The position numbers were made by a program, and so were the translations under genes. Under the pieces are notes generated by a model. The model saw nothing but the letters and a program-made list of their open reading frames with translations, had not been told where the DNA came from and searched no databases. Positions 53,951-61,981 of a stretch of 62,348 nucleotides of DNA are shown here, piece after piece (position 1 is the first letter of the stretch; each line of letters opens with the position of its first letter). The stretch is from Desulfuromonadales bacterium (GTDB lineage: Bacteria > Desulfobacterota > Desulfuromonadia > Desulfuromonadales > Geopsychrobacteraceae), in contig JAHYIY010000014.1 in NCBI GenBank assembly GCA_019429255.1, positions 1 to 62,348 of the forward strand, read 5' to 3'.

Positions 53951-54041
53951 CATATAAACCAAACATCGCTCTTGCACAATTCCAACACTTAACCGGCATC
54001 CTGGTAACAGCCCTTTGTAGATTCCAAAAGGAGATTGCCCT

Positions 54042-54266
54042 ATGTCGGTTGCTGTTAGCCCAAATGAAAGATCCCATCAGTTGGGTGTCACCTGCCCGCT
54101 TTACTGCGAACGGTCAAGCTGCTGTCAACGTCCTGCAACGGTGACACTGATGTGGCAACTATTGTGTCAAACCGATGACCACGATGCCTGTCCGTTGTAC
54201 CTCAGTTATCTGTTGCGCCGCACGCGTATGGTGCGCTGTGACAACGACTGGTTAGACTGCTGTTAA
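54042..54266 (+). CDS. Small cysteine-rich protein, unknown
   Basis: This 74-residue protein has nine cysteines: C18 and C22 in TCPLYC, the pair in SSCCQ, two in LLCQTDDHDACPLY, and three in VRCDNDWLDCC at the end. A CPLY motif appears twice. There is no signal peptide or membrane helix. An excellent AAAAGGAGA site (54026-54034) precedes the ATG, which together with the composition argues that it is real. Metal binding or a disulfide-rich fold is plausible, but no family was recognised. Confidence 0.6.
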   Translation: MSVAVSPNERSHQLGVTCPLYCERSSCCQRPATVTLMWQLLCQTDDHDACPLYLSYLLRRTRMVRCDNDWLDCC

Positions 54267-54268
54267 CT

Positions 54269-54439
54269 TTAATCGTCGTCAAGATTGCGCTGGATCCGGC
54301 GTCCGATATATAGGCCGATAGAAGCGCCTATTACTGCGGCAAAATAGGCTGTCATTAGTCCCCATGGGCTGCCAGCCAGCCAGCCAAGCCAGCCGCCGAC
54401 AAGCACAGCTATAACAACTACCAGCAGCTTGATGATCAT
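54269..54439 (-). CDS. Small glycine-rich membrane protein
   Basis: This 56-residue protein begins MIIKLLVVVIAVLVGG, then WLGWLAG, a second hydrophobic stretch TAYFAAVIGASIGLYIG and a charged RRIQRNLDDD end. It is a two-helix hairpin with glycine-zipper spacing. An AGGAG site lies ten bases before the ATG. It converges on the cysteine-rich gene, with stop codons two bases apart. It is too short for standard gene finders. Confidence 0.6.
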   Translation of the reverse strand: MIIKLLVVVIAVLVGGWLGWLAGSPWGLMTAYFAAVIGASIGLYIGRRIQRNLDDD

Positions 54440-54574
54440 TTAGACAATGCTCCTGCTCCGGCAGGTTCGGCAGTTGTTGCCCATTCGTCGGAGATCCGCG
54501 CTCAAAAAAAAGTTTATTGCCCTATTATATGGTGACGAAGGGTTCCATACCAAGGTTTTTGGCGATCTTTCCGG

Positions 54575-54603
54575 TTGCATTCAGGCTGCGGATGACGTAT
54601 AAA
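54575..54603 (+). promoter_or_regulatory. Candidate promoter of tRNA-Arg
   Basis: TTGCAT (54575-54580) and TATAAA (54598-54603) are separated by 17 bases, and the -10 box ends ten bases before the mature tRNA. The -35 box is a weak match, but spacing and position are right. Confidence 0.5.
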
Positions 54604-54613
54604 CGTGCCCCAT

Positions 54614-54690
<77 letters not shown>

Positions 54691-54696
54691 ATATAA

Positions 54697-54789
54697 TCAA
54701 TGGTTTAGCGACTTTCGCAGACCTTTTTTTTGTGTCTGTGCCCATCCTGTGCCCATCCACTTGTGGTTTTGACCCTTACCCTCGGCAAA
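54697..54789 (-). pseudogene. Possible integrase C-terminal tail remnant
   Basis: On the minus strand, a 30-codon open stretch reads toward the tRNA and ends GTGWAQTQKKGLRKSLNH. Gly-Thr-x-Trp-Ala-Gln-rich tails running up to a tRNA gene are typical of tyrosine recombinases of tRNA-borne islands (from general knowledge, not a search). No catalytic domain remains upstream, because the frame is closed at 54790-54792. If correct, this is the last scrap of the enzyme that brought the island in. Confidence 0.25.
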
Positions 54790-54816
54790 TCAGCGGTTTT
54801 CCCGAGGGTAAGGGTC
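54771..54816. repeat. Perfect 15-base-pair palindrome beside tRNA-Arg
   Basis: GACCCTTACCCTCGG (54771-54785) and CCGAGGGTAAGGGTC (54802-54816) are perfect complements around a 16-base loop. A second stem, GTGCCCAAA (54818-54826) with TTTGGGCAC (54842-54850), follows directly. Neither has a T tract, so they are not ordinary terminators. They may be recombinase binding sites or part of a structured RNA. Confidence 0.8.
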
Positions 54817-55347
54817 CGTGCCCAAACGACCTTTGCCCAACTTTGGGCACCGTGCCCATGTCTTTACAACGACTTATAAAATAAATAAGCATGCCAACGC
54901 ATCATTTGATAAAAATAATGCAAGAAAATACCGCCACTTTGACCTTTGCCTAGTTCTTCAGACTGTCACATTTTCCCGTATCCAGGCAGATCTCAACATG
55001 CATTTTCCGCAAGAATTAAATACATAAAATCATCCCTTTCATCAATGAGAAAAACTTTCAAATTAAACCAAAACGGACTGACCTCCTATCGGCAATTCCC
55101 TATAAGTCAGGGTATTCAGTAACTTCTCACCTAGACCAATTTCAACCCTCAAAATTAATGCAAGATGATTTATAAAACGAGATCACCTGCCTGCTATTTC
55201 GACTGGCGTGGGTTAGCGTTCAACTTGGTGGAACGTGCTCTATCGAACCAGTGACCATCAGATTAAATTTTAAATTTATCGTGATTGCGGGGAAAATTGC
55301 TTACTGGCGGAGAAGGCATTGCATAAATTGATATAAACAATGCTAAA

Positions 55348-55390
55348 ATGTAAAGTGTCGCTTTACATATAGTCAATATTTTAATATATT
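55348..55390 (+). promoter_or_regulatory. Promoter and palindromic operator of the abiE pair
   Basis: ATGTAAAG (55348-55355) and CTTTACAT (55361-55368) form a perfect eight-base inverted repeat with a five-base spacer. The right arm contains a -35 box, TTTACA (55362-55367), and 17 bases later comes TATATT (55385-55390) as -10. A third exact CTTTACAT lies at 55447-55454 inside the first codons of the antitoxin gene. AbiEi antitoxins of other systems repress their own promoter by binding inverted repeats, so this fits an autoregulatory operator. Confidence 0.65.
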
Positions 55391-55430
55391 GTGTGCTGGA
55401 AACGCACTTTATAAAATTAGCATAAGGCAA

Positions 55431-56195
55431 ATGATGTCAAATGATGCTTTACATTCCAGTGAAATATTAAAAAAAGCCCTTTTTAGCCTGCCTCAGGGAA
55501 TGGCTGTTTCATCGAGTCATCTGAAAGGGTTTGGCGTATCCCGTCAGCTCGCACACCACTATGTTCAGAAGGGCTGGTTAACGCAATTAGGAAGTGGCTA
55601 TTACCTTCGGGCGGGAGATAAACTCACCAAAACAGGTGCGGTGTCATCACTTCAGGCCAACGGTGTCAAAGTCCATATCGGTGGGAAAAGCGCTTTAGCT
55701 TTTAAAGGATTTAATCACTACCTGGGTATAGGAGGGGAAACGCTAACGCTTTACGGGCACGGAACAAGAAAACTCCCAGAGTGGTTTCAAGAGCAATTCA
55801 GGGCCAGCCTGTCGAATAGTATTCTGTTCGATGAGCAGGATAGTTTGGCGGAGCGGCCGTGTGTTTCTCGTTTGGATAATGAACCAAATGCTCCTTTTGT
55901 ATCGGAACCGGAACGTGCCGTTCTTGAATTGCTGGATTTTGTGCCGAAACAGCAGACCCTGGAAGAAGCCAAGCAGATCATGGAAGGACTTTATTCTTTA
56001 CGGTCTAAAAAGATGCAAGAACTCTTGAAGGCTTGCAAGAAAATCAAGGTCAAAAGGCTCTTTTGGAAAGTCGCCGAAGAACTGAAATTGCCGGTGCTGA
56101 AAAAAATAGACCTTGCCGATATCGATTTCGGCTCAATGTCAGATTATACCCTCCAGGGAGAAAAAACCTTGGTGCTGAGAAATCCACATGGATAG
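55431..56195 (+). CDS. AbiEi-family antitoxin (type IV toxin-antitoxin)
   Basis: This 254-residue protein has an N-terminal winged helix-turn-helix (VSSSHLKGFGVSRQLAHHYVQKGWLTQLGSGYYLR, about residues 28-62) and the AbiEi C-terminal domain. ATG 55431 is chosen because it follows AAGG and lies downstream of the predicted transcription start. A GTG at 55389 overlaps the -10 box. The stop overlaps the toxin start by eight bases, giving coupled translation. It is expected to neutralise the toxin and repress the operon. Confidence 0.85.
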   Translation: MMSNDALHSSEILKKALFSLPQGMAVSSSHLKGFGVSRQLAHHYVQKGWLTQLGSGYYLRAGDKLTKTGAVSSLQANGVKVHIGGKSALAFKGFNHYLGIGGETLTLYGHGTRKLPEWFQEQFRASLSNSILFDEQDSLAERPCVSRLDNEPNAPFVSEPERAVLELLDFVPKQQTLEEAKQIMEGLYSLRSKKMQELLKACKKIKVKRLFWKVAEELKLPVLKKIDLADIDFGSMSDYTLQGEKTLVLRNPHG

Positions 56196-57120
56196 TCGCT
56201 ACAAAGATACCGTTGCACTATTGCTTGACGCTATTCCATTCGTGTTCACGCAGAAATGTTTTGCCATGAAAGGTGGCACGGCGATCAATCTGTTCTGCCG
56301 TGACATGCCGAGGCTATCAGTTGATATCGATTTGGTATTCATCGATCCTGCGGCACCAAATAGAGACGACGCGCTCGCCACGATCGAGGGCAGCTTGCGA
56401 CAAGTTGCCCAAGAGCTAGAAAAGCGTTTGAGGGTAAAAGTTCAAAGGACATCTTCAGGCTCCGACCAGGAAACTAAGCTCTTTGTCAGCCGTGGCACAT
56501 GGCGAGTCAAGATTGAGGTGAATCATGTTTTCCGTGGATCGGTTTATCCAATCGTTGAAGGCCGTTTGACCCAGGGTGCTGAGGACATGTTCGAGCGGGA
56601 GGTGAGCGTACCAATGCTCGATGTTGACGAACTCTACGCCAGCAAGTTAGTCGCAGCTCTCGACCGCCAGCATCCGCGAGATCTCTTTGACGTGATGCTG
56701 CTCAATGAAAACGGTGGAATCACTCCTCGCATGAGGCGGGCATTCGTGATTTATCTGGCAGGACACAATCGACCAATGCATGAATTGCTGCCGCCACAAA
56801 TCCATGACATAAAGGGCGCGTACGAGAAAGAATTCATCGGGATGACAACTCGGGATGTCAGCATTAAAGAGCTCGAAGAAACACGAGAGCGTCTATTTGC
56901 AGAGCTGCCCTCTTCACTTGACGATGCCGAACGCAGATTCCTCCATTCTGTCCATCAGGTTGAGCCAGACTGGGATCTGCTCGGGATACCGAATGTCGAG
57001 TCTTTGCCTGCCATCCGATGGAAGCTGATGAATCTTGAAATCCTGAAAGCCAAGAACCCAACAAAATTCGATGAGATGCTGGGAGCACTAGAGCTAGGCT
57101 TGATGTTAGCCAGAAAATAG
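56188..57120 (+). CDS. AbiEii-family nucleotidyltransferase toxin
   Basis: This 310-residue protein has the minimal nucleotidyltransferase motifs: GGTAIN (residues 29-34), S-V-D-I-D (D46 and D48 as metal ligands) and the C-terminal KLVAALDRQHPRDLFD with its Lys and Asp. These match the AbiEii/AbiGii toxin family, which acts in phage abortive infection. Related toxins transfer nucleotides to tRNA. All catalytic residues are intact, so the toxin looks active. It overlaps the antitoxin gene. Confidence 0.88.
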   Translation: MDSRYKDTVALLLDAIPFVFTQKCFAMKGGTAINLFCRDMPRLSVDIDLVFIDPAAPNRDDALATIEGSLRQVAQELEKRLRVKVQRTSSGSDQETKLFVSRGTWRVKIEVNHVFRGSVYPIVEGRLTQGAEDMFEREVSVPMLDVDELYASKLVAALDRQHPRDLFDVMLLNENGGITPRMRRAFVIYLAGHNRPMHELLPPQIHDIKGAYEKEFIGMTTRDVSIKELEETRERLFAELPSSLDDAERRFLHSVHQVEPDWDLLGIPNVESLPAIRWKLMNLEILKAKNPTKFDEMLGALELGLMLARK

Positions 57121-57316
57121 TTGGCCACGCTGAAGCCCTGGCGGGATTTCTGGCAATGCAGGGTCTGTAAGAATCACCGTCTTTGGCCAAATTCACTACC
57201 TTCATACAATGCGAGAGTATAAATGAGAATTGCAACTCTTTGACCTTGCCTGACGCTTGCAGTAAATTGAAGAATATTTTTTTTGTGTAGGTATCTGAGA
57301 AAAAGCAGGAAAGAAA

Positions 57317-57640
57317 ATGGTCAAAAAAGAGATTGAAGAGCTGACAATTTCTATCATTACTCGTCTTCATGAAAGATATGACAAGTTGAATATGGATGAC
57401 GCAGATTATATCCCATTGGTAAAATCTGTAATCATTGGCGCTGTCGATTTTGCTGAAGATTTAGAATTATCAAAGGCGCAACAAAATAACATAAAGGAAA
57501 ATATATATAGCTATGCAAGGTGTCTCTATCTTGTGGGTTGGCTGAATAATATTGAAGAAGACGAAGATATAGACATGGTAAGAAAAGAAGGTATGGATTG
57601 GTACGATTATATATACAAGAACGAAAAGTATCCTCGCTAA
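57317..57640 (+). CDS. Small acidic protein, unknown
   Basis: This 107-residue protein is mostly helical and acidic, with DADYIPLVKSVIIGAVDFAEDLEL and YARCLYLVGWLNNIEEDEDID. There is no signal or membrane segment. An AGGAAAG site precedes the ATG. Its codon use is AT-rich compared with the chromosome, in line with island DNA. It lies 196 bases after the toxin gene on the same strand. No family was recognised. Confidence 0.55.
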   Translation: MVKKEIEELTISIITRLHERYDKLNMDDADYIPLVKSVIIGAVDFAEDLELSKAQQNNIKENIYSYARCLYLVGWLNNIEEDEDIDMVRKEGMDWYDYIYKNEKYPR

Positions 57641-57855
57641 TAAATCACTTTGAACAAATTGTTTGGTTATTTGCTCATAATTTTAAGAACTTGGTTGAGA
57701 GTCACAGACTACGGAGATTCCAAAATATCAGTGTTGATGGGAACCTTCTGATTTTTGGTTGATAGCTTACCGACTGAACCAAGTAAAGAACTTCTAAGAA
57801 GAAGCTTGATTCCCGGATATTCCGTATGCTTCATTGAGATTGGCCCTGTTGATTT

Positions 57856-58930
57856 ATGTCCCAAAAACGTAAAATAATCCATATTGATATGGATGCTTTT
57901 TACGCTGCGGTAGAACAGCGAGACAACCCAGAACTTCGATTTCGCCCGGTGATTGTTGGTGGCGACCCGGACAGCCGGGGCGTGGTTGCTACATGCTCTT
58001 ATGAAGCCCGGCGATTTGGCATTCATTCAGCCATGTCATGTGCCCGGGCTTATCGACTTTGTCCCCACGCAGTCTTTGTGCGCCCACGGTTTCAAGCCTA
58101 CAGAGCTGTTTCAGCCGCTATCCGGGAAATCTTTCACCACTATACGGATTTGGTAGAGCCACTTTCCCTGGATGAAGCCTACCTTGATGTGACAGAGAAC
58201 AAACCGAACATTCAATCAGCAACTTGGGTTGCCCAGGAAATCCGCCAGAAAATCAAAGTAACAACAGAGTTAACTGCTTCAGCAGGTGTTTCGTATAACA
58301 AATTCCTTGCCAAACTTGCTTCAGATATGCAGAAGCCAGATGGTTTGACTGTGGTGACTCCTGAACAAGCCCAGAGCGTGATCGACAGTCTCCCCGTTCG
58401 CCGTTTTCACGGAATCGGCCGAGTGACTGAGAAAAATATGCAAAACAGGGGGATTTTTACTGGAGCTGACCTGAAGCAACGCTCACAGGAAGAATTAGCC
58501 AATCTGTTTGGCAAGGCAGGCGAATATTGCTCGCGGGATCGATTTGCGACCGGTTGTACCCAACCGGGTTCGTAAGTCGATCGGCAAGGAGATCACTCTG
58601 AAGGAGGATATTGCTGACCGGGGTCAAATGTTGACAATCCTTGGTGAGTTGGCAGAAAAGGTCGATGCTTTGCTTCAGTCCAAGGAGACAAGTGGCGCGA
58701 CATTGACGTTGAAAGTGAAATACGCAGACTTTCAGATCCTGACCCGATCGACAACGCGTGATGTTCCTATCACATCGGCCGATGAAATACTTCTTCTGGC
58801 CGAGAAGTTATTAGATAAATCGGTTGTTGGTGTTCAATCTGTCCGCCTGTTCGGTTTGACAATCTCTGGTTTAACAACTCAGATTCAGGTGGATGATCCG
58901 CTACAACTGGAATTTCCGTTTAACGTCTAA
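57856..58930 (+). pseudogene. dinB: DNA polymerase IV, frameshifted
   Basis: The first frame (57856-58575) encodes palm, fingers and thumb of a Y-family polymerase with the catalytic residues D11 in DMDAF and D106-E107 in LSLDEAYLDV intact. The little-finger domain continues in another frame from about 58532 to 58930 (IARGIDLRPVVPNRVRKSIGKE). The break falls at 58522-58532, where the family normally has a few residues between FGKAGEY and IARGID, so a small deletion of 8 or 11 bases best explains it. The joined length would be about 358 residues. The product as it stands would lack the DNA-gripping little finger. Confidence 0.85.
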
Positions 58931-58955
58931 GAAGCAGAAGTTGTGACATTTCAAA

Positions 58956-58984
58956 AAAGCCGTCGGTAAAATTCCGGTGGCTTT
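58956..58984. terminator. Hairpin downstream of dinB
   Basis: AAAGCCGTCGG (58956-58966) pairs with CCGGTGGCTTT (58974-58984) with two G-U pairs and a seven-base loop. The A run before it makes a T run on the minus strand, so it would terminate minus-strand transcripts better than dinB. Confidence 0.5.
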
Positions 58985-59171
58985 AAAAAGAGATTCCAAC
59001 ACATGCGTTATTTGCAATTCCAAGGCCACAAGTGTTCACCATAAACGGTATCCACTAAAGTTTAACGACGATTGTTTAGATAATTTGATATCTGTATGTA
59101 ATTTTTGCATGCTAAAATTCATAAAAAAATCTGATTAGTACTGATCTTCCGCTGTGTTTAACGACAATGCA

Positions 59172-59244
59172 CGTCATACCCGTGAGGGCGGGTATCCAGG
59201 GGGGCTGCTCAGATTTCTGGACTTCCGCTTTCGCGGGAGTGACG
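59172..59244. repeat. REP/MITE-like palindromic element
   Basis: This 73-base element begins CGTCATACCCGTGAGGGCGG and ends CGCGGGAGTGACG. The ends are imperfect inverted repeats, and each half is itself a small hairpin (CCCG...GCGGG and CCGCTTTCGCGGG). The CGTCAT-CCCG...GCGGG-TGACG pattern is that of widespread REP or palindromic repeats in proteobacteria. It lies in a 423-base gap that is otherwise without genes (58931-59353). Confidence 0.75.
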
Positions 59245-59353
59245 ACTTTTCAGAGGAGAGCGGAAGATTGATGCTAATCAGGTAAAAAAATTCCAGTAGA
59301 AATTTCTGCAGTGATTAAACAGTGAAATTCAGGCTACGCAAAAAGGAAAAAAT

Positions 59354-60019
59354 ATGAGAGCTATTGCTATTAATGGCAGTCCCAGAAAGACTTGGAATAC
59401 TGCCATTCTGCTTGAGCATGCTTTGGCGAGCGCCGCGAAGGAAGGTGCGGAAACCGAGTTGATACATCTCTATGACCATGAGTTCAAAGGTTGCATCAGT
59501 TGTTTTGCCTGCAAGCAAATAGGCGGCAAAAGTTATGGCCGCTGTGCAGTCAACGATAGTTTGGCACCCATCCTGAAGAAAGCCGCTGAGGCGGACGTCC
59601 TCTTTCTGGGAACCCCTGTGTACTTCGGTGCTGAAACGGGGGAGATGAGGTCGTTTCTGGAACGCTTCCTGTTTCCATTTCTCACCTACACGCCCGGTTA
59701 TGTGTCTATTTTTCCTGGGAAGCTCCGGGTCGGACTAATTTATACGATGAATATCTCTGAAAAAGATGTTCATACCTACAACTATGACAAGATCTTTGCC
59801 GCCTCGCAGGGTACGTTGAGTCGAGTATTCGGGAGCTGCGATCTTCTGTTGTGTACGGATACTTACCAGTTCAGTGACTATTCAAAATACCTGTCAACCT
59901 GCTTTGACGCAGAGGCCAAGAAGAAACGGCGAGAGGAAGTTTTCCCGCAGGACTGTAAACGGGCATTTGAATTAGGAGGAAAACTCACGGGCCCCGGTGA
60001 AGGTGTTGCGGTTTCATGA
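59354..60019 (+). CDS. Flavodoxin-fold NAD(P)H-dependent FMN reductase / iron-sulfur flavoprotein
   Basis: This 221-residue protein has a flavodoxin-like phosphate loop INGSPRKTWNTAILL (about residues 6-20). Four cysteines, C47-x2-C50-x2-C53-x10-C64, resemble the compact cluster motif of iron-sulfur flavoproteins. LFLGTPVYFGAETGEMRSFLER lies near the FMN. It probably moves electrons between ferredoxin or NADPH and small acceptors; the cluster is uncertain. An AAGGAAAAA site precedes the ATG. It stands alone in the island. Confidence 0.82.
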   Translation: MRAIAINGSPRKTWNTAILLEHALASAAKEGAETELIHLYDHEFKGCISCFACKQIGGKSYGRCAVNDSLAPILKKAAEADVLFLGTPVYFGAETGEMRSFLERFLFPFLTYTPGYVSIFPGKLRVGLIYTMNISEKDVHTYNYDKIFAASQGTLSRVFGSCDLLLCTDTYQFSDYSKYLSTCFDAEAKKKRREEVFPQDCKRAFELGGKLTGPGEGVAVS

Positions 60020-60180
60020 AATGGTGAATAGCGCAGAAAAACTTTATCCAGGTTAGAGCGGACCGGTGCAGTCTGGAGATCTTAAAAAAAACGTCGAAAT
60101 GGGAGCCAATCCTCTGGTCCACTACTGGCAAATGCCATATGCTTTGGAAGTTTGGTTGAGCCCCTCCGTCCCATATATCA

Positions 60181-60239
60181 CCATAAATAGATCAATAAAT
60201 GCCTGCAATTACCAGATTGTGGGCATTTCCTATTTATGG
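60181..60239. repeat. Nested 59-base hairpin
   Basis: The outer stem CCATAAATAG (60181-60190) pairs perfectly with CTATTTATGG (60230-60239). After a small bulge, an inner stem AAATGCC (60197-60203) pairs with GGCATTT (60222-60228), and CAAT pairs with ATTG above it. It lies in the 361-base gap (60020-60380) between the flavoprotein and the facing methyltransferase gene, where no credible gene is seen. It could be a bidirectional terminator or a mobile palindrome. Confidence 0.7.
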
Positions 60240-60380
60240 AGACTTTTGATAGCCAGAAAAAGACTCCGATGTGTCTCGGTCAGACTGCAAGTACCGCCGG
60301 TATTTTTACAACCATTGGGTTCAGCCTGAAAACGGAAATAGGTTTTATCGGTCACTGTGCAGATCACCCTACGAAATATA

Positions 60381-61385
60381 TCAACTCTCCTTGTGTCCAC
60401 ATATGATACCGGCCCCGTTCGGCAGATCTATCTGCAGACGTTCGATCCTGGACAACCCTGCCAGCCGCAGCAGCTCAATGATTTCTTGTTCATTATAAGC
60501 CCTCCCTTCCGGGGTACACACAAGCATGTTCAGCGAAAACAACGCTGGGAAGAGCGGCGCCGTGCGGTCGTTGTCGAGGATAAATTCATGAACAAACAGC
60601 ACACCACCTGACTCCAGTGCAGCAACGGCATTGGACAACATGTTGGAGCAGTTTTCTGGCCCTTCCCCATGCAAGACATGGGATAGCCAAACCACATCAA
60701 AGCCATCAGGATAAGGCCCACCGTGGAAATCACCAGCAACAAAATCGACCCGCTCGTTCATGAAAAAACGCTTTATGGTTGTTTCAGCGAACGACTGCGT
60801 TGTCTGCAGGTCGAGAATCGTTGCGTTGAGTTGTGGGTTTTTCTGGCAAAAATGAATAGCGTAAGTTCCCGGACCACCACCGAGATCCAGCAGCCGACGT
60901 CGGCCGAATAAATCGATGTGCGATGCGACCTTCGGGGCGATAAGCATTGCCAAATTGAACATGCCGAGTAAAAAGCTCTCGCGTTCAACATCTGTCGGTT
61001 CATGAGAGATGCGGTTGCGTACCGGAGTACCAGAGCGTATCGCTTCATCGAGGCGACTCCATCCTTCAACCAGGTGATGATGATGCATGATGATGTAACC
61101 GAGGTAATCGGTTGATTTACGGTCGAGAAAAGCAGAAACACTCTCTGGAACAGAATATTCATCACTCTGCTTTTTAAGTAGCTGCAAAGCGACCAGTGCA
61201 TCAAGCAGCATGGTTAGGCCGCGGGTATCCAGCTCAAGCTTCATAGAGAGCTCCGTGGCCGCACACGGGCCATCAGCCAAGTGAGTAAAAAGATCCAGCT
61301 TTACTCCGGTATGAAGAGCACAAGTTTCCCAGTAGCTTCCTGATAGCTTGAGAAGCATGGCCGGGTTCCAATTGGATATTTCCAT
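60381..61385 (-). CDS. SAM-dependent methyltransferase, O-methyltransferase-like
   Basis: This 334-residue protein has an N-terminal winged-helix dimerisation domain (YWETCALHTGVKLDLFTHLADG near residue 17) and a class I methyltransferase domain with the SAM loop LDLGGGPG (residues 166-173). A late VWLSHVLHGEGPE segment matches the acetylserotonin/phenol O-methyltransferase type. Substrate unknown. The ATG at 61385 follows AAGGAG. In-frame upstream starts lack a ribosome site. It is a single gene without pathway neighbours. Confidence 0.82.
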   Translation of the reverse strand: MEISNWNPAMLLKLSGSYWETCALHTGVKLDLFTHLADGPCAATELSMKLELDTRGLTMLLDALVALQLLKKQSDEYSVPESVSAFLDRKSTDYLGYIIMHHHHLVEGWSRLDEAIRSGTPVRNRISHEPTDVERESFLLGMFNLAMLIAPKVASHIDLFGRRRLLDLGGGPGTYAIHFCQKNPQLNATILDLQTTQSFAETTIKRFFMNERVDFVAGDFHGGPYPDGFDVVWLSHVLHGEGPENCSNMLSNAVAALESGGVLFVHEFILDNDRTAPLFPALFSLNMLVCTPEGRAYNEQEIIELLRLAGLSRIERLQIDLPNGAGIICGHKES

Positions 61386-61641
61386 AGCAATCTCCTTCAT
61401 TTTTTTTCGGCACGACAACCTCATCCTCACTATATCACCAAAAATCATCAAAGGGTTCACTGACTACCATTCACCGGTTCTCACGAGTAAGGGACATTGC
61501 AACGATCACAAGTAATCAGGAACGGCAATAATATTTCAACTCAGGCGCTTGATTATAAAGGTTTTCCCCTGTACGTTTAGTTGTCATACGTCGAGGGCTT
61601 GCCTGGCACCACTAACTTATAAAAGGGAATGGAGAGAATCG

Positions 61642-61914
61642 ATGACCAAAACAGAACTGGTAAATGCGCTAGCGGAAAAATCAGGATTAAACAAAAACGA
61701 TGCGTCCAAGGCACTGACTGCCACACTTGACATCATTACGGATGCCCTGAAGGCTGGCGACAAGGTGTCATTGATTGGCTTTGGTACGTTCAGTGTTTCA
61801 GAACGTGCTGCACGGACCGGAAAAAATCCCCAGACTGGCGAAGCAATAGCCATCTCAGCATCCAAAACCGCCAAGTTCAAACCCGGCCAGCAGCTTAAGG
61901 TTGCTGTAAAGTAA
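61642..61914 (+). CDS. HU-family DNA-binding protein
   Basis: This 90-residue histone-like protein begins MTKTELVNALAEKSGLNK and has the conserved GFGTFSVSERAARTGKNPQTGE and the C-terminal KFKPGQQLK. It bends DNA as a dimer. The ATG at 61642 after GGAGAG gives the exact family length. A longer in-frame upstream extension is not family-like. It could be chromosomal or island-borne. Confidence 0.95.
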   Translation: MTKTELVNALAEKSGLNKNDASKALTATLDIITDALKAGDKVSLIGFGTFSVSERAARTGKNPQTGEAIAISASKTAKFKPGQQLKVAVK

Positions 61915-61937
61915 ATTAAAGACTTAATCGCCTGTTT

Positions 61938-61981
61938 TGACTAAAAAGCCATCAATCACCAGATCGGAGACTTTTTAGTCA
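61938..61981 (+). terminator. Hairpin after the HU gene
   Basis: TGACTAAAAAG (61938-61948) pairs perfectly with CTTTTTAGTCA (61971-61981) around a 22-base loop. The T run lies inside the stem rather than after it, so termination is plausible but not certain. Confidence 0.55.

Larger units (their letters stand above)
54691..55347. other. Long non-coding stretch after tRNA-Arg
   Basis: About 650 bases without a believable gene. The first 170 bases hold five GTGCCCA/TGGGCAC copies (54738, 54749, 54818, 54844 inverted, 54852) and the large palindrome at 54771-54816. The rest, from about 54860, is AT-rich with scattered stops in all frames. A 69-codon frame starting with GTG at 54818 runs through the palindromes and is not credible. 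Confidence 0.6.

Noticed and set aside
54818-55027. 69-codon frame with GTG start after tRNA-Arg
   Set aside because: It runs through the palindromes, has no ribosome site and shows no protein-like pattern.
60066-60329. 87-codon frame between the flavoprotein and methyltransferase
   Set aside because: It contains the whole nested hairpin and has no good start region.
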